The translations under genes and the position numbers were made by a program. This document shows positions 44,976 through 55,498 of a stretch of 64,000 nucleotides of DNA, piece after piece. The notes beneath the pieces were generated by a model. It had not been told where the DNA came from. It ran no database searches and saw only the letters and a list, made by a program, of their open reading frames with translations. Every line of letters begins with the position of its first letter. Positions within the stretch are counted from its first letter, which is position 1. This DNA is from Maylandia zebra (taxonomy: Eukaryota > Chordata > Actinopteri > Cichliformes > Cichlidae). The DNA is taken from the NCBI RefSeq assembly GCF_041146795.1, contig NC_135176.1, forward strand, positions 19,231,786-19,295,785. The letters are read 5' to 3'.

Positions 44976-45545
44976 TTACACAGAGGGAGGTTGGGAGTAC
45001 TTAACATCATAGCTAGTCTCCTTTTTGAGTGGCCAGGAGCTGCAAAGGAGACTTCCACCCAGTATCAGCAGCCCTACAGACACCCACCCGATGTGGAGCG
45101 CAGCTCCCATTCTGTATTCTTCATTGTAGGATTCATGAGCTATGGTGATTGTGGTCCAGCAGACTGGTATGAGCACCAAGACACCTGCAATGATGAAGGC
45201 AATTCCAGAAACAAAGGCCTCTTTAGTCTTTTGCCTTTCATCCTGATCATTGGTGGTGCAGTTGCCCCCTACCACACCAAGCATGATACCAAAAACATTG
45301 ATGATGATGGCCATGATGGTGAGCACTCTGGCAGCCTTCAGTTCTTGAGGTACATCCAGAGAAATATAAGCTTCACATGCTGTCCTGTAGTAATAGTAAT
45401 AGTCCTGACTCTCACAGTACTTCCACAAACCCAGCCCATTATTCTGAGCAAATTTCCAAGTGGAGCCGATGCAGATGGCCATGCATCCAAGAGAGCCGAA
45501 GATGGCAAAGACCAAACCCAGAAGCTGCCTTCCACTAGCCTTCAT
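44976..45545 (-). CDS. cldn: Claudin with shortened, Tyr-rich first loop (189 aa)
   Basis: Single-exon claudin starting at [10 protein letters not shown]; an upstream in-frame Met (18 codons earlier) lies in the 5' UTR-like block shared by paralogues, so I reject it. TM1 about 8-27. The first loop departs from the family signature: W30 to W41 spans only ten residues instead of 17-22, and C44 to C57 spans twelve instead of 8-10, filled by [12 protein letters not shown] and both cysteines are intact. TM2 about 70-92, TM3 about 108-128, a short second loop ([11 protein letters not shown]), LHIGW, TM4, and a tail ending in VKYSQPPSV with a PDZ ligand. The leucine-proline before W30 (ALPxW in paralogues) is CIGSTW here. 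Because the first loop sets charge selectivity, this member probably has altered barrier or pore properties; that is inference. Confidence 0.92.
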   Translation of the reverse strand: MKASGRQLLGLVFAIFGSLGCMAICIGSTWKFAQNNGLGLWKYCESQDYYYYYRTACEAYISLDVPQELKAARVLTIMAIIINVFGIMLGVVGGNCTTNDQDERQKTKEAFVSGIAFIIAGVLVLIPVCWTTITIAHESYNEEYRMGAALHIGWVSVGLLILGGSLLCSSWPLKKETSYDVKYSQPPSV

Positions 45546-45554
45546 TATAATGAT

Positions 45555-45640
45555 TTCTTGGTGTATTCTTGAGAGCTGCAGTAGCTTATCTGTGAGCAAA
45601 GAGCTGAGTGGGAAGTGGTTTGTAGGTGTTTTTTATAACC
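45555..45640 (-). promoter_or_regulatory. Proximal promoter block, claudin at 44976-45545
   Basis: GAGAGCTGCAGTAGCTTATC and GAGTGGGAAGTGGTTTG (plus strand); the ETS-like core GGAAGT is at 45611-45616. Confidence 0.55.
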
Positions 45641-45987
45641 AGAGATGTCTGTAGCTTCCTCAATGAGTATTCACATATTTAAAGTTTGCTGATTATTTAG
45701 TACTACCCTTTAGCTAAAAAACTGTTTCTAAATGAAACATAGTGTTACAGAGATGCATGTACCAAAAGAGGCACAAAGATATAATTGCTTATTTTATCAT
45801 TTGAAATATTTTGAAAAAGCTCTTTTTTTAGTCGAATGATACTAACTATTCTAAATGAACTGCTATATGTCCCCAACAGATAATAGTGGAAAAAATAACA
45901 CTACTTCAGGGGTACTTTAGTTTCACTGTCAACTTTTCATTTATTAAGATTGAAGGTGATAAAACACAACCAAAATCAAATATTTTT

Positions 45988-46021
45988 CACTGAAAAGTGT
46001 GAAATTTATTCACAGCAGATG
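45988..46021 (-). promoter_or_regulatory. Conserved upstream element, copy 2
   Basis: Plus strand CACTGAAAAGTGTGAAATTT then ATTCACAGCAGATG, about 445 bases before the start codon. Confidence 0.5.
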
Positions 46022-46094
46022 CTAAAGTAGAGTTTGAAGGAAGAACAGGTGATTTTCAGAGTGACTTCACTGTCTCTCTGGACTGGCATGTAGC

Positions 46095-46095
<1 letters not shown>

Positions 46096-46175
<80 letters not shown>
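46096..46175. repeat. (GT)n microsatellite
   Basis: About 39 GT units. Confidence 0.95.
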
Positions 46176-46177
<2 letters not shown>

Positions 46178-46400
46178 CGATCTGGAAGCAAATCATGTGT
46201 GGCGAGTTAAGGACCCAGGAGCAGGCGACACAGGAAGACAGGAACTTAATGAAAAGTGAAAACATGTGCCAGGAGTAGAAATAACTCAGCAGGAAAAACC
46301 ACGACTAAACTAAGTAACAGAAAACTAAAACATAACAATACAACAGAAAGAAATCATAAACTTAAAATGCTGGGTCGAATGACCCAGAACCATGACAGTG
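46176..46400 (-). repeat. LTR-like fragment ending CCATGACA
   Basis: Contains GAGTTAAGGACCCAGGAGC and GGAACTTAATG and ends with ACCCAGAACCATGACA. It resembles the inverse of the element at 23957-24545. Confidence 0.4.
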
Positions 46401-47580
46401 TGAATATCAGTCTTCTTTAAAGAGAAAATGAAAACACTAACGGATTCTCACACAAACACTTTCCTCGTGTTTGACAGGTAAACACACTCACATTATAGAC
46501 ATTGTAGACTTCTAAGTATTTATAAAAAGTAACCAATCTAATGTGGTAATATATGCTACTATATGTATGATTTCCACCGATGTACGATCTACAGTAATTT
46601 CTTTATTTTTGTACAAGTTTTCCCAAGCTTCTCCAATCCTGCTTTAAAACTGGAAATGCCACATTTCCCTGTGGGTAAACTAATAATAACAGTGTTGGTA
46701 TAATTGAATATATTATAGGATAAGAAAATGTTATAATTTAATTGTTAAATATGAATTAAACATTTCACAACACATTTATTTAGAAAAAGACAAACAGACC
46801 ATCCAGTGTCTTTTTTTCTATGTTTGCATTCAGAGGTGAAAAAACACCAGCATCTCACACACTGAGGTTATAATTTGGCATGCAAAGGCAAACTACTACA
46901 TGTTTTTAAAGTGGAAAAAAAATATCTACGCAAGAATTTTTGTGTTTCCCCTCACAACTAGAACAAAACATTAGCATTAAACAAATGTTATCAGTCTTCA
47001 CATGTGAATGCTGGGTTTGATACTAACATGTTATTTCATTTCATTTAGCACAGAAAATGTGTGCAGAAAGTAGGTTGAACTATTTATAGGACAACTTGGA
47101 GATAGCAGCTCAATGTTCTGTGGCAGTGGTTTGCTATTTAATGTCAGTTTAGTTTAGCTTTGCCTAGGAGCACTTTCAAAGTAATAAAGAAAATCAAAAC
47201 TGACTCTTCTTTCATATGATTTTTAATTTGTGGTTTAATGTATTACAAAATAACTTTCTTTAATGTTGAACTAGACTGCATATGCAACTACATTTATTAA
47301 CTATGATGAACATGTGTTTCCTGCAGTACATGTAGCCTGTTGCTTGAATGATAAAGCGTAACCACAGACCGACACACACGTATACAGACACTAATTGCTT
47401 GGTTTTTACAACAAATATTTTACACTGTAAATTAGAAATGCAAAAAATGAAGCTCAACAGTGTTGTCTTTATTAAAAATATTTTCCTCTCCTCTTGATCT
47501 TCAATGAAAAAAAACCTTAATTCTCATTAGTCTTTTAAATCATGAGAGATCTACATAAACACAAATACATTCTGATTATG
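46401..47580. other. Claudin intergenic DNA
   Basis: 46985-47175 is paralogous to 41970-42110 (TCTTCACATGTGAATGCTGG, GAAAGTAGGTTGAACTAT), another trace of the tandem unit. No gene seen. Confidence 0.5.
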
Positions 47581-47586
47581 TTTATT
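47581..47586 (-). terminator. Candidate poly(A) signal, claudin at 48072-48647
   Basis: AATAAA on the minus strand about 490 bases past the stop, in the conserved 3' block. Confidence 0.55.
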
Positions 47587-48071
47587 AAACCTTCACAGAA
47601 AAAGATCCATCATGATCAGATAAAAAAAGTAAATATACACCATCACTTATAAAATTTTACTGGCATGCAATCTTACATAAAGAAGGAAAAGAAAAGAAAA
47701 ATGAGGACACTATTCACACCGTGGATACAAATCAGTGACAGCAGTTCAGTGATGAAAGAGTAATCACAGACCTGACCTACACTTAAAACATTGGTTTCCC
47801 TGTCAGACTTTTTTGAAAGTTGAAATGAAGAAGACTACCTAGAAAAACCCCTGTTTCTATACCTATGATATAATATAAAAAGAGACTAAAAGAAATATTT
47901 GTTTTACACAATTACACTGCAAACATTTTTGCCTGTTTTGGTCACATTCCATGCTTTATTTTTTTACTCAGTCAAGAAAAATACAGTAAAGCTTTTCTAA
48001 AACATTTCTCTTGATCCCTAGAGACTGTATACATTTAAATTTATTTAGTTTATAGAAGTATTTATATATTT

Positions 48072-48647
48072 TTACACAGAGCTAGGTTTGGAGTATTCAT
48101 TCTCATTACTGCGTGAACAAAAGAAGCAGAGGAGGCTTCCTCCCAGTAACAGCAGCCCTGCAGATGCCCAGCCGATGTAGAGTGAGGCTCCCATCAATGG
48201 AGGTCCGTAGTAAGACGTTTTCGCCATGGTGAGAGTTGTGATGGTGCTCCAGCAGATTGGAATGATCACCAGGACACCTGATATGATGAAGATAATTCCA
48301 GAAGCTATAGCCACTTTGCTATTTTTCCTCTTATTTGACACCAAGTTGGTGCAGTTGCCCCCGACAACACCAACTATGACTCCAAAGATCCCGACAATGA
48401 TGGCGAAGACGATGAGCACTCTGGCAGCCTGCAGGTCTTGAGGTAAGGCCAGCAGAGAATCATAAGATTTGCACTCTGTTGTTGGTCGTGGATAGTAACT
48501 ATAATCAAAGTTACAGGACTTCCACAAACCCTCTGATTTCCTCCACTCAGGGGATCTCCATGTGGGGAGAGCACAGCTTATGATGCTCCCCAGGACTCCG
48601 AAAATGGCCAAGACCAAACCTAGAAGCTGTCTCCCGCCAGGTTTCAT
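48072..48647 (-). CDS. cldn: Claudin with shortened, Tyr-rich first loop (191 aa)
   Basis: Single-exon claudin starting [19 protein letters not shown]1 about 8-27 ends in CALPTW. As in the gene at 44976-45545 the first loop is remodelled: W30 to W42 spans eleven residues (RSPEWRKSEGL) and C45 to C59 spans thirteen (NFDYSYYPRPTTE), against 17-22 and 8-10 in the family. CKSYDSLLALPQDLQAAR after the loop is classical. TM2 about 78-98, TM3 about 115-135, second loop TMAKTSYYGPPLMG, then SLYIGWASAGLLLLGGSLLC as TM4. The tail is short and ends in EYSKPSSV, a PDZ ligand. Promoter block, TATA-like box, upstream element and poly(A) block are all present, so this is probably expressed. It and its neighbour form a sister pair. 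Confidence 0.93.
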   Translation of the reverse strand: MKPGGRQLLGLVLAIFGVLGSIISCALPTWRSPEWRKSEGLWKSCNFDYSYYPRPTTECKSYDSLLALPQDLQAARVLIVFAIIVGIFGVIVGVVGGNCTNLVSNKRKNSKVAIASGIIFIISGVLVIIPICWSTITTLTMAKTSYYGPPLMGASLYIGWASAGLLLLGGSLLCFFCSRSNENEYSKPSSV

Positions 48648-48667
48648 GATGAAGTTTTCTTGAGCTC

Positions 48668-48750
48668 TTCAAAGAGGAAAGACAGTGTGTTCTTGAGAGT
48701 TGCAGTAATTTAGAAAAGAGCTGGGCAGGAAGTGGTTTTTATGTGTTTTT
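48668..48750 (-). promoter_or_regulatory. Proximal promoter, claudin at 48072-48647
   Basis: The clearest copy: CAGGAAGTGG at 48726-48735 (ETS-like), followed by TTTTTATGTG, which is CACATAAAAA (TATA-like) on the coding strand at 48736-48745, and GAGTTGCAGTAATTTA nearer the gene. The TATA-like box is about 90 bases from the start. Confidence 0.65.
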
Positions 48751-49103
48751 CATGATCAGAGGAGCTGACTAGTTTCCAACTCACTAATCATGCTGTTAAA
48801 GGAAAAGACAGATTGTTGCCTTTAAGCTGAAAATGTTCTCTGAAGGAAACCCAGACTCTCAGAGAGGCATAAAATGTAAAAAGTATAATTAGAAAAAGGT
48901 TGCAAAGGAAATCGCAAGTTTTTGTTAATTAAATCTAAAGAAAATTACAATTGGATTATATTTTTTTTAAATGGTCTGTGGCAATCCTGGTTTAAGTTAA
49001 TTAAATTAAAGTCTTTAATGATTCAGCATTTTGTGACTAAATACAAACAAAATCAAACATTATTGTTTCCTCATAAATAGAGGAATATAAATTCCTTCAT
49101 TCT

Positions 49104-49135
49104 CACTGAAATGTGAGATTTACTCATAGCAGATG
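49104..49135 (-). promoter_or_regulatory. Conserved upstream element, copy 3
   Basis: Plus strand CACTGAAATGTGAGATTTAC then TCATAGCAGATG, about 460 bases before the start codon. Confidence 0.5.
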
Positions 49136-49770
49136 CTGATGTAGAGTTCCGAGGAAGAAGATGTGACTACAGATTATCTTCATTACCAGTAGATACTTGT
49201 AGTTCAGTCACTGATATGTAGCTGCAACGATGATAACAGACTCATCTTCATCACCGGATGTTCTCGTTGCAATTTGTTGCTTTGTGCCTGGTTCAACTTG
49301 TGATCATGTGTTTTAAATGAAGTGGCATGTCCTTTATGCTCAGTTTACTTAAATTTAGAGGGGAACATCCACATGGTCTGAAACTTTTATTCAGTGCAGT
49401 TTACTCATCTGTTGGCTCGTACTCAGATGAGATCATCTAATGATCTTATGTAATCCATGTGCTTCTGTGTGCTCACATTGGATACGTTTTAAAAATCTTC
49501 TTCAGGAACTAAAGTTGGTTAATGTGATATGTCCAATAAATTTCTGTCATAAAATTGTTTTTATTGAAACTATATCATCTATACTCAACCTATTCAAGAT
49601 GTACATGGTGAGATTAGTTGTCTCACCCACACAGAACAACCAAAAGTAAAGGAGCTGCCAGTATACAGGGTCTCTGACTGTCTGTCTTTCTTTACTCTCA
49701 TTTTGTGTTTAACTCTCTTTTCAGTTTCAGTTAATTTAGTGATTGATAGATTTAATTGTATATAGGTAAA
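49136..49770. other. Claudin intergenic DNA
   Basis: Paralogous to parts of 41245-41460. No gene recognised. Confidence 0.45.
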
Positions 49771-49810
49771 CTGACGATGGCCGAGGCCAAATCAAGAAAC
49801 TGTCTTCCAC
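49771..49810 (-). pseudogene. Claudin N-terminal relic, 13 codons
   Basis: The minus strand reads GRQFLDLASAIV, a mutated form of [12 protein letters not shown]. The initiator and everything after TM1 are gone, while the 5' flank (CTTCAAAGAGGAGGGGTGAT) is still recognisable. Confidence 0.65.
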
Positions 49811-49905
49811 CGCTTCAAAGAGGAGGGGTGATGTGGTCTGAGTGCTCCAGTTATTTAACAGTGAGCGGCAGCTGAGCAGGAACTAGTTTTTATGTGGTTT
49901 TCACA
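49811..49905 (-). promoter_or_regulatory. Decayed claudin promoter block
   Basis: Contains CAGCTGAGCAGGAACTAG and TTTTTATGTGG; the ETS-like core has mutated from GGAAGT to GGAACT. Confidence 0.5.
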
Positions 49906-50396
49906 CTTGAAACCACTCGAGTGGCTTCCTTACTCGCTCGCTCACATTGCATGAGAAAGCACACATTAGATTGTACTGATGCTGCAATCTCCAAGCCACA
50001 AATTAAATATAGATATATTACTTAGAACATGTGAATACCAATGTTGTTGACAGCCATACGGCACATTATAAAATATGACTGTCATTTAAAATAGTTTTGA
50101 CTTCTCTTGAATTATGGATAAAAGAAGAGCCGAGTATGAGAATGCAGGTAAAAATAAGACCTTTGTGCAGTAACTTTTCTTTTGCATGAGAGTTGGAAAG
50201 AGTTCACTTAGCTCTCAGTATCTGCACATCGTGTGAAAATGTCATTTACACTTTATGCTCTCGTTGCACTCTTTATAGGATCTCAAAGTGTATATATTTA
50301 CACATGCAGCCTCCTCTTCTCGTGTTGGTTAATTGGACTCTCACCACCATATGTGTAAATTTAAGTGTGAATGGTTGTCTTCTGTATCTGTGTTAG

Positions 50397-50495
50397 CCCT
50401 GTGACAGACTGCCCAGGGTGTACACTGCCTCTTGCCCTAAGACAGCAGGGATAGGCTTAAAGCCCTCCTGCAACCCTGAAAAGGATGAATGGAAG
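50397..50495 (+). repeat. SINE-like 3' domain
   Basis: CCTGTGACAGACTGCCCAGG, GGGTGTACACTGCCTCTTG, GGATAGGCTTAAAGCCC and GGATGAATGGAAGGATGGA match the tail domain of common teleost SINEs. Confidence 0.6.
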
Positions 50496-50499
50496 GATG

Positions 50500-50565
50500 G
50501 ACATAGTGTGTCCTTGAGAGCTGTAATTTTTATCTGTGAGGGAAGATCTGAGCAGGAAGTGGGGT
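50500..50565 (-). promoter_or_regulatory. Orphan claudin promoter relic
   Basis: TGTGTCCTTGAGAGCTGTAA, TTTTTATCTGTGAGG and a perfect CAGGAAGTGG (50553-50562) recur without any coding sequence beside them; the SINE-like repeat occupies the gene's place. Confidence 0.6.
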
Positions 50566-52181
50566 CATACGCTGTCAATTTTTCAGTCAGTGTTCTGCTT
50601 CTTCATAAATAAAAACCAGTTCATAAGCAACTCTCCCCACAAATTGTCAACATAATATTTTCACCCCAAAAATATGTGTTAAAGGACCACTGCGGTACCC
50701 AGATGTCAGAGAGAACTGCCAAAACACGTACATCTGTAGAGGGGGCAATCATAATGAGGTATTTCGTAATTTGCCGATTCAAGCTGCTCTTCATATTTTT
50801 TGCCACCAGATGTCACCAAAGAGGACTGTGTTGAAAATCTGTGAGTAATTCGGTGCTTCAGGAAGCTTTATTTGACCATATCTACTTAGCCTTATACCAG
50901 ATTTAATGACTCCATTCAGAAAAGGTGCAGAAAGTTCTTCTCAAGCAGGAAGACTCCTGCTGTGGGCAGACCAATGGAACAGAGCAAGTTTTACTGTAAA
51001 TTTAAACCTTAAACTACAAAGTGAGCTCAGCGTAACCAGGGTAACTGTCAATTATCTGGGTTCACTTTCCCTAACGCTGGCAAACGGGATAAGCAGTCAC
51101 ACAAAGTTGGATATCAACTTGCTAATTTTAACCAGGGTTTTGCTGTGCTTTTCACATTAATTTGTTTTTTAAATCAGAGACTGGAAGAAAAATGAAGGAA
51201 AAGACGAAAGCGTTTGTATTCCTTTTTTTCCTGTCACAGTTTTAGTTTCTGAATCTTTAGGACGAGCACGGTTTGCGCTGGTGAAATTCAGGAGAATTCC
51301 TTCAAAAAGGTGTTGTTAGCATAAAAATCTGGTGTTGCAGTCTTGTGCTTGTGTCAGTTACTAGTGTTTTTATTTCACAATATAAAGAATATAGGGAAAT
51401 ATATTTTATCTGAAATCAGATAAATGTGAATACATCTTCACAGCATTACAAGTACACGTGATTGTTTATTTTGTTTGTATTTTCACACATATATTTACAT
51501 TTATTCTGAAATGTACTGGTAAATATATTGAAATGTATTAAATATATATAAATCCTTATATTTTCTTTCTTGTTGTGTGCAACTGGAGTAGGCTAAGCAA
51601 CCGTCAGCAAAAAGCCTGCTGAAACGGCTTTGCGGTTAATGAGCTTTGCGTTTAGCCACTTTAACAAAAAAGGAACCAAAAAGAGAAATAAAAAAATACA
51701 CATCATTTTACATGCTCAGAAATATATATTCTCATTTGAGATAAGTCTTACTTGTATACAATCACATAAACAGATGATACTAAAAGATAAAACATAGACT
51801 TAAACCAGTGGATACAGAGTCAGATTTTATAGCATTTTTAAATGCACATGCTTTGTATGATTTTACACAAAAAAGGAACGTCTCTTTTCATACAACAAAG
51901 TGAACAACACAAATAATAAATTTTTAAAAAATGCAAAGGTGGTTATAATGGTGTAGGATACAACAAAACGGATTTAGAAGCAAGTTACATAACCAAACTG
52001 CAAAATTCTTCTTTTTTAATCTGATTTTATACTTTGTTAATCTACTCATTCAAAGGACAAAGTAAAGATGAAAACTTTCAGAAAACCTTTTTCTTATTTC
52101 CAATAGACTGCTCGATGTATAAAAATAAGCCTTATTACATATGGCCTTGCTTACATGGTAAGAGTTGGAGTACTTAATGTT
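50566..52181. other. Intergenic with 3'-flank homology to other claudins
   Basis: 51800-51860 (GACTTAAACCAGTGGATACA, ATGCACATGCTTTG) matches 3' flanks near 38360-38450 and 53030-53095, as expected for the 3' region of the beheaded gene next to it. Otherwise nothing recognised. Confidence 0.5.
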
Positions 52182-52676
52182 TTAGTCAGTTTCTGCCCTG
52201 CAGAAAAAGGAGCTGCAGACGAGGCCTCCTCCCAGGAACAGAAGAACAGCGGTGAACCAGCCAATGTAGAGCGAGGTTCCCCACTCCATCTTCCTAAGCA
52301 TCCCATGGTGAGGATCATAAGGAGACTGGGCAGGATGAAAATGATCACTGATGGTGTTGGCTGTCCAGCTGACTAGTATGAGAACAAAGAGGCCTGCAAT
52401 GAGGTAGGCAATTCCAGAAGTCAGAGCCATTTTGCTCCTTTGCCTTTTAATTGGCACAAAGTTAATAAACTTGCTCCCAGCTGCACCAAGCAGCATCGCA
52501 AGGAGCTCAATGATAATGGCAATGATCATAAGTACTCTGGCAGCCCTCAGCTCTTTAGGTAATGGTATGTGCTCGTAATCCATACACACACCAAAGGATG
52601 AGCTTTCTGCGAATTCACATTTCTTCCACAAACCCTCTCCACAGCAGGAGTACACTGTGGTATCTTTGAAGTCTGT
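52182..52676 (-). pseudogene. Beheaded claudin with nonsense codon in the tail
   Basis: Homology begins in the first loop (ITDFKDTTVYSCCGEGLWKK, then C and a second C ten residues on) and runs through TM2, TM3, a long second loop (FHPAQSPYDPHHGMLRKMEW), SLYIGW and TM4. TM1, the start codon and the loop tryptophan W30 are missing: upstream the frame meets TAA at 52683 and repeat DNA. The protein end reads CRAETD then TAA, and the same frame continues NIKYSNSYHV, so the tail was lost by a change like CAA to TAA (paralogue: TDQDVEYV). No TM1 coding sequence was found up to 53380. A GTG-started 157-residue product lacking TM1 is possible on paper but would not be a normal claudin. Confidence 0.85.
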
Positions 52677-52682
52677 TATGAT

Positions 52683-52740
52683 TTATCTTTATATTTAAAT
52701 TAATTACTTTTTCAAAGTAACTTGCCCAACACTGGATGCA
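52683..52740. repeat. DNA-transposon end abutting the beheaded claudin
   Basis: AATTACTTTTTCAAAGTAAC then TTGCCCAACACTGG is the terminus of a widespread fish DNA transposon. It sits exactly where TM1 and the promoter should be. Confidence 0.65.
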
Positions 52741-53380
52741 ATACATTTAAAAATCCAAACAAAAGAAAACAAACATTTTTAATTGGCTTCTTTCAGAAAA
52801 ACAGCCACCAAAAAGACATCTTTAAAAACACTAAGCAAAACTCAAAATGCCCAAAACATGATCTCATTCTCTTATTAACCGACAACTTAATGTGACAATT
52901 TTACTGTTACAATACAATCATACCTAATCAAAAAACTGCAAACAAATACTGCAGAAAGGTATTCTCAATGCAACTGCAAATGAATAACACAATCAATATT
53001 GAACAGTTTAATAAAGAAAAAGTCAAAGATCAGATCTGGATTTAAGATACACAATCATATTTTATAGAGGTTTTGAATGCACATGCTTTTGATCTTTACA
53101 AAGATAACAGAAAAAAAGGGAAACTGTGTCCAAATTCTTATAGTAAATAGCATAAACAGTAAACATAATAAGAAAAACTGTCTGGTATAAAATACAACAA
53201 AATATATCAAGAATTAAGTTACATCCACAAATTGCCGAAAGTTTTTCCTATTTTAATTACATTTTAAACTTTCTTGTACTACTCATTCAACCTTTTTTTT
53301 TTCTTTTTAACAGACTGCTGGATTTCAAAGCTTAGGTTAATATGAGTAACTAAGTAACTGCTCTTTGTAAAAAAGACTAT
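52741..53380. other. Probable 3' UTR and flank of the claudin at 53381-53974
   Basis: CAATATTGAACAGTTTAATA near 52991 matches 44805-44826 and 38031-38050 (3' flanks of other copies). No claudin TM1 sequence is hidden here. Confidence 0.5.
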
Positions 53381-53974
53381 TTACAAAGAGTGAGGGTTGA
53401 CATACTCAACATCTTGGTCAGTTCCATCTCTGCAGATAAAGGAGCTGCAGAGGAGGCCTCCTCCCAGGAACAGAAGTGCTGTGGTGATCCAGCCAATGTA
53501 AAGCAAGGCTCCCGGTTCACTCTTTACACGGTCACCCTGCAGAACATAGGTGATGGTGATGGTGGTCCAGCAGACTGGTATTAGCACAAAGAGGCCAGCA
53601 AAGAGAATAGCAACTCCGGAAACCATAGCTATTTTGCTCTTTTTCATTTCATCTGGCACAAAGTTGATGAATTTGCTCCCAACAACACCGAGCAGGATCC
53701 CAAAGACACCAATAATAATGGCAATGATGATGAGCACTCTGGCAACCTCAAGGTCTAGACTTATATAGAGTCGTTTTCCATATTGTTTGCACTCCACATG
53801 CTCTGCACTGACGGTATCACAGGCTTTCCACAAACCTTCAGATTGCACGTTGTTCGATGATTGATGGTCGACTTTATGCACTGTCCATGTGGGAAGAGCA
53901 CAGATGCTAATGGTCCCCACAAAGCCAATGATGGCCAAGGCCAGGCCCAGAAGCTGTCTTTCACAAGCCACCAT
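53381..53974 (-). CDS. cldn: Claudin (197 aa)
   Basis: Single-exon claudin starting MVACERQLLGLALAIIGFVG. TM1 about 8-27 ends CALPTW. First loop W30, W49 in SEGLW, C52 and C62 (nine apart), the usual spacing. TM2 about 79-99 (VLIIIAIIIGVFGILLGVVG), TM3 about 116-136, a second loop with LQGDRVKSEPG, LLYIGW and TM4 (ALLFLGGGLLC). The tail CRDGTDQDVEYVNPHSL ends in a hydrophobic residue preceded by Ser, fitting a PDZ ligand. It is closest to the beheaded copy at 52182-52676 and to the first claudin at 10665-11228 (shared GSKFINFVPDE/GNKRINFMLDD cytoplasmic loop), so these three form a subgroup. Promoter block and upstream element are present, although the TATA-like box is weak. Confidence 0.94.
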   Translation of the reverse strand: MVACERQLLGLALAIIGFVGTISICALPTWTVHKVDHQSSNNVQSEGLWKACDTVSAEHVECKQYGKRLYISLDLEVARVLIIIAIIIGVFGILLGVVGSKFINFVPDEMKKSKIAMVSGVAILFAGLFVLIPVCWTTITITYVLQGDRVKSEPGALLYIGWITTALLFLGGGLLCSSFICRDGTDQDVEYVNPHSL

Positions 53975-53994
53975 GATGACGCTGAAGCACCTTT

Positions 53995-54080
53995 ACTCTT
54001 CAAAGAGTAAAGGTGATGTGTTAACAGGAGATTCAGGAATTTATCTGAAGAGCTGAGAAGGAAGTGGTTATCATTTGGTT
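53995..54080 (-). promoter_or_regulatory. Proximal promoter block, claudin at 53381-53974
   Basis: CTTCAAAGAGTAAAGGTGAT, TTCAGGAATTTATCTG and AAGGAAGTGG (54058-54067, plus strand), the ETS-like core about 85-95 bases from the start. Confidence 0.55.
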
Positions 54081-54415
54081 TTAATACTCAGAATTCTACT
54101 GTGGCCTCCACGGTTCCTGTTCACACTTCTACAGGAGATGACAGCTTTTAGTGTTGCCTCTGAGTTGAAACTGGTTTCTAAAGAAAGTGACACATAACGG
54201 CAAAAAATAGCACACAGAAGAACTAATAATAATTTGACTTTGAAAAATGCAAGTAGTATTTGATTGGAACCTACTAAATGTGCATCATCATTGCTGAAAA
54301 ATGCCACATCTCTGTTACAATTTTAATCTCAGTGTTAACTTTTTATTCACTTTATCACAAAGTCACTAAGTAAATTATTTCAGTGCAAATAAAGAAATCA
54401 AAATTTGTTCAGGAT

Positions 54416-54450
54416 CACTAAAATTAGTGAGATTTATTCACAGCAGATTG
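54416..54450 (-). promoter_or_regulatory. Conserved upstream element, copy 4
   Basis: Plus strand CACTAAAATTAGTGAGATTT then ATTCACAGCAGATTG, about 445-475 bases before the start codon. Confidence 0.45.
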
Positions 54451-54558
54451 AGCCTTGTGTTGTTATATTGTTAATCTCAATCCTTCTGAAGAAATGCTGT
54501 GTTTAAATTAAAGTGGAAACTATGATTGAGAACTTCATATACATGTGAGATCAGTAGT

Positions 54559-54585
54559 CTGTGTGTGTGTGTGTGTGTGTGTGTT
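54559..54585. repeat. (GT)n microsatellite
   Basis: About 12 GT units. Confidence 0.9.
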
Positions 54586-55498
54586 TAATGCATGGAAGTA
54601 ATAATTGCATACAGAATATATTTCTGAAGCAGTGGGAGAAAGATGAGAAACAATACCCTGTGTGAAAAGCAGTTTCACTGCAGAATATAGTGTGAGAAAT
54701 ACAACCACACAAAGCCGGCAACACATTAGGCACCAAACCAAACCTTTTCTGGTGTTATATCACGCCTGTTTACTGGCAACAATTGTTAATGTTTTTTAAT
54801 TCCTTTGATTTTCTTTCACTTTGTTTGTGCTGTTAATTGTTAATTCTTGTATATTTTAATCTTTATGTTTATGTTTTACTAACAGTTTTCTTCTTTCCTT
54901 TCTCTCCCGGTTTCCCCTACAGAAAATTAATGATACGAATGTGAATGTCGTGGTCCTGGCTCTTTTGACCCAATGTTCTTCTCAACTTGCTGAAAAAACA
55001 TTTTAACAAAAAGTCTGTTTCATGCAGAGTGGCCAAGATGCTGATGTTGTTTCATAACCAAATAGTGCAGCCTATAGTGTTAGGGTGATTTTGGTAAAAG
55101 TTGTCATTGTACTTAAATTTGTAAACCTTGTCCTGAACTGCATGTTCAGATATTTTTCTGTCCCTTGTAGGATGGTGGAGGAGGTTATAGCTATAGTGTT
55201 TAACTGCAGGCACATTTCATGTAAGGTCCTGGTTTTCTTATTTGGTAAGGAATGTAAGGACACTGTTTTTTTTTAGTTGTCTGGGATCAGGTGAGGAGCT
55301 TTCAGCTCTAAGACCCTGATCCGATCGGCTCCCCTTGCAAGTTGAAATAGATTGATCTCTGATTGTCTTGCTTTGTTTATGGGGATAAATCTTTGAACCA
55401 GCGAGGCCTGCAAGTGCAGACCTAGTGTTAGGGTTTTTTGTTTGGTTTTTCTGTTTTTTGTTTTTAACAAGAGAGAAGACAAATATACTCCAATTATA
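54586..55498. other. Right edge of the claudin cluster, nothing recognised
   Basis: No claudin block beyond 54450. 55270-55490 may belong to an LTR element, but without a clear signature. Confidence 0.4.

Noticed and set aside
44844-45572. 242-codon plus-strand frame
   Set aside because: It is antisense to the claudin at 44976-45545; open only because of that gene's codon pattern, with no motif of its own.
45546-45599. Upstream in-frame Met of the claudin at 44976-45545
   Set aside because: The added 18 residues are translated from the promoter/5' UTR block shared with paralogues, so the inner Met is the better start.
46006-46278. Frames of repeated HT or CV
   Set aside because: Translation of the (GT)n microsatellite.
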